Source: Schauerella fraxinea (lineage in GTDB: Bacteria; Pseudomonadota; Gammaproteobacteria; Burkholderiales; Burkholderiaceae_B). From it: a stretch of 64,000 nt of DNA. This document shows, in pieces, positions 63,775-64,000 of this stretch. Made by a program: the position numbers and the translations under genes. The notes beneath the pieces are model-generated. The model ran no database searches and was not told the DNA's origin. It worked only from the letters and a program-made list of their open reading frames with translations. The stretch covers positions 3,268,554 to 3,332,553 of the forward strand of contig JAVDKL010000001.1 of the NCBI GenBank assembly GCA_030849965.1, given 5' to 3'. Numbering within the stretch: position 1 is the first letter of the stretch; each line of letters opens with the position of its first letter.

Positions 63775-64000
63775 TTACTGATTGCGTTGATTCAGCGCGT
63801 TGATCAGACCGTCGACGCCGTTCTGATTGATCTGCTGTGCAAACTGGTTGCGATAGTTTTCGATCAGCCAGATGCCTTCGACGTTGATGTCGTAGATCTT
63901 CCAGCCTTGAGCCGTTTTTTCCAGACGGTAATCGACGCGCACCGGCTGGTCGTTGGGCTGCGAAATGGTCGAGCTCACGACCACATCCTTGGCGTTGGCA
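63775..64000 (-). CDS. mlaC: phospholipid transport protein MlaC (C-terminal part)
   Basis: The last 75 residues of an MlaC-type periplasmic lipid carrier, entering from the right edge. VDYRLEKTAQGWKIYDINVE and GIWLIENYRNQFAQQINQNG are the conserved family segments. MlaC shuttles phospholipid between the outer-membrane MlaA complex and the inner-membrane MlaFEDB complex. The rest of the gene lies outside the window. mlaB, which follows mlaC in E. coli, is absent here; the next gene is the ABC ATPase. Confidence 0.93.
   Translation of the reverse strand, partial: ANAKDVVVSSTISQPNDQPVRVDYRLEKTAQGWKIYDINVEGIWLIENYRNQFAQQINQNGVDGLINALNQRNQ

Overview
This 64 kb window is a stretch of GC-rich chromosome from a betaproteobacterium of the order Burkholderiales, most likely an Alcaligenaceae member related to Bordetella or Achromobacter. 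The evidence is a Bug-type tripartite tricarboxylate receptor at the left edge, the short HisG form, the DUF1840 and DUF2868/DUF3482 families, and the chained order mlaC - ABC pair - ibaG - murA - hisG..hisE - tatABC next to a DegS/HtrA-like protease, Nif3-like gene, mscL, petABC and sspAB. The genus assignment is inference; no rRNA gene is present. Most of the window is ordinary core genome; no insertion sequence, CRISPR array or prophage is visible.

Layout. 1-3.4 kb: Bug receptor fragment, an ornithine-type aminotransferase, two short tandem-repeat arrays and an MFS exporter. 3.5-11.6 kb: leucine/isovalerate catabolism (liuR, isovaleryl-CoA dehydrogenase, thiolase, methylcrotonyl-CoA carboxylase beta and alpha) with a divergent metallo-beta-lactamase-fold hydrolase and a LiuR-type operator between them. 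11.7-14.5 kb: LysE exporter, nitroreductase, cystathionine beta-lyase and a 15-bp tandem array. 14.8-17.9 kb: dsbA, a SPOR/FtnN-like division protein and argS. 18.0-21.8 kb: a large exported RHS protein ending in a Tle1-like (DUF2235) lipase-type domain, the most accessory-looking gene here. 21.9-25.9 kb: two small genes, an amidase and leuA with a possible attenuator. 26.3-30.5 kb: a membrane protein divergent from rpoN, then bfd and bfr with Fur-box-like sites. 30.5-34.4 kb: prfC, a second LysE exporter and rhlE. 34.8-38.4 kb: DUF945, LemA and TPM envelope proteins. 38.4-41.2 kb: the overlapping DUF2868 and DUF3482-GTPase pair. 41.6-43.8 kb: a PhyH dioxygenase, an exported spermidine-synthase-like protein and tRNA-Thr(TGT).

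From 43.9 to 48.1 kb, all on the minus strand, are sspB, sspA and the cytochrome bc1 genes petC, petB, petA. mscL, a Nif3-like gene, a DegS-like protease and a small XRE regulator follow. From 51.6 to 64 kb a long minus-strand series, many genes overlapping by 1-4 bp, carries the lipid-transport gene mlaC (partial), an ABC-2 exporter, ibaG, murA, the nine-gene histidine run hisG-D-C-B-H-A-F-I-E, and tatA-B-C. It ends at a UUCG-loop terminator near 51.53 kb.

The points most worth a second look are the signal-peptide RHS-lipase with no neighbouring immunity or type VI gene, the LiuR palindrome placed inside a MerR-type promoter spacer, the rare-Leu-codon leader before leuA, bfd starting directly on a Fur-like site, a Thr at a ferroxidase-ligand position in Bfr, two strong hairpins before the TTG-started rhlE, and three in-frame tandem arrays that all sit at convergent gene ends.
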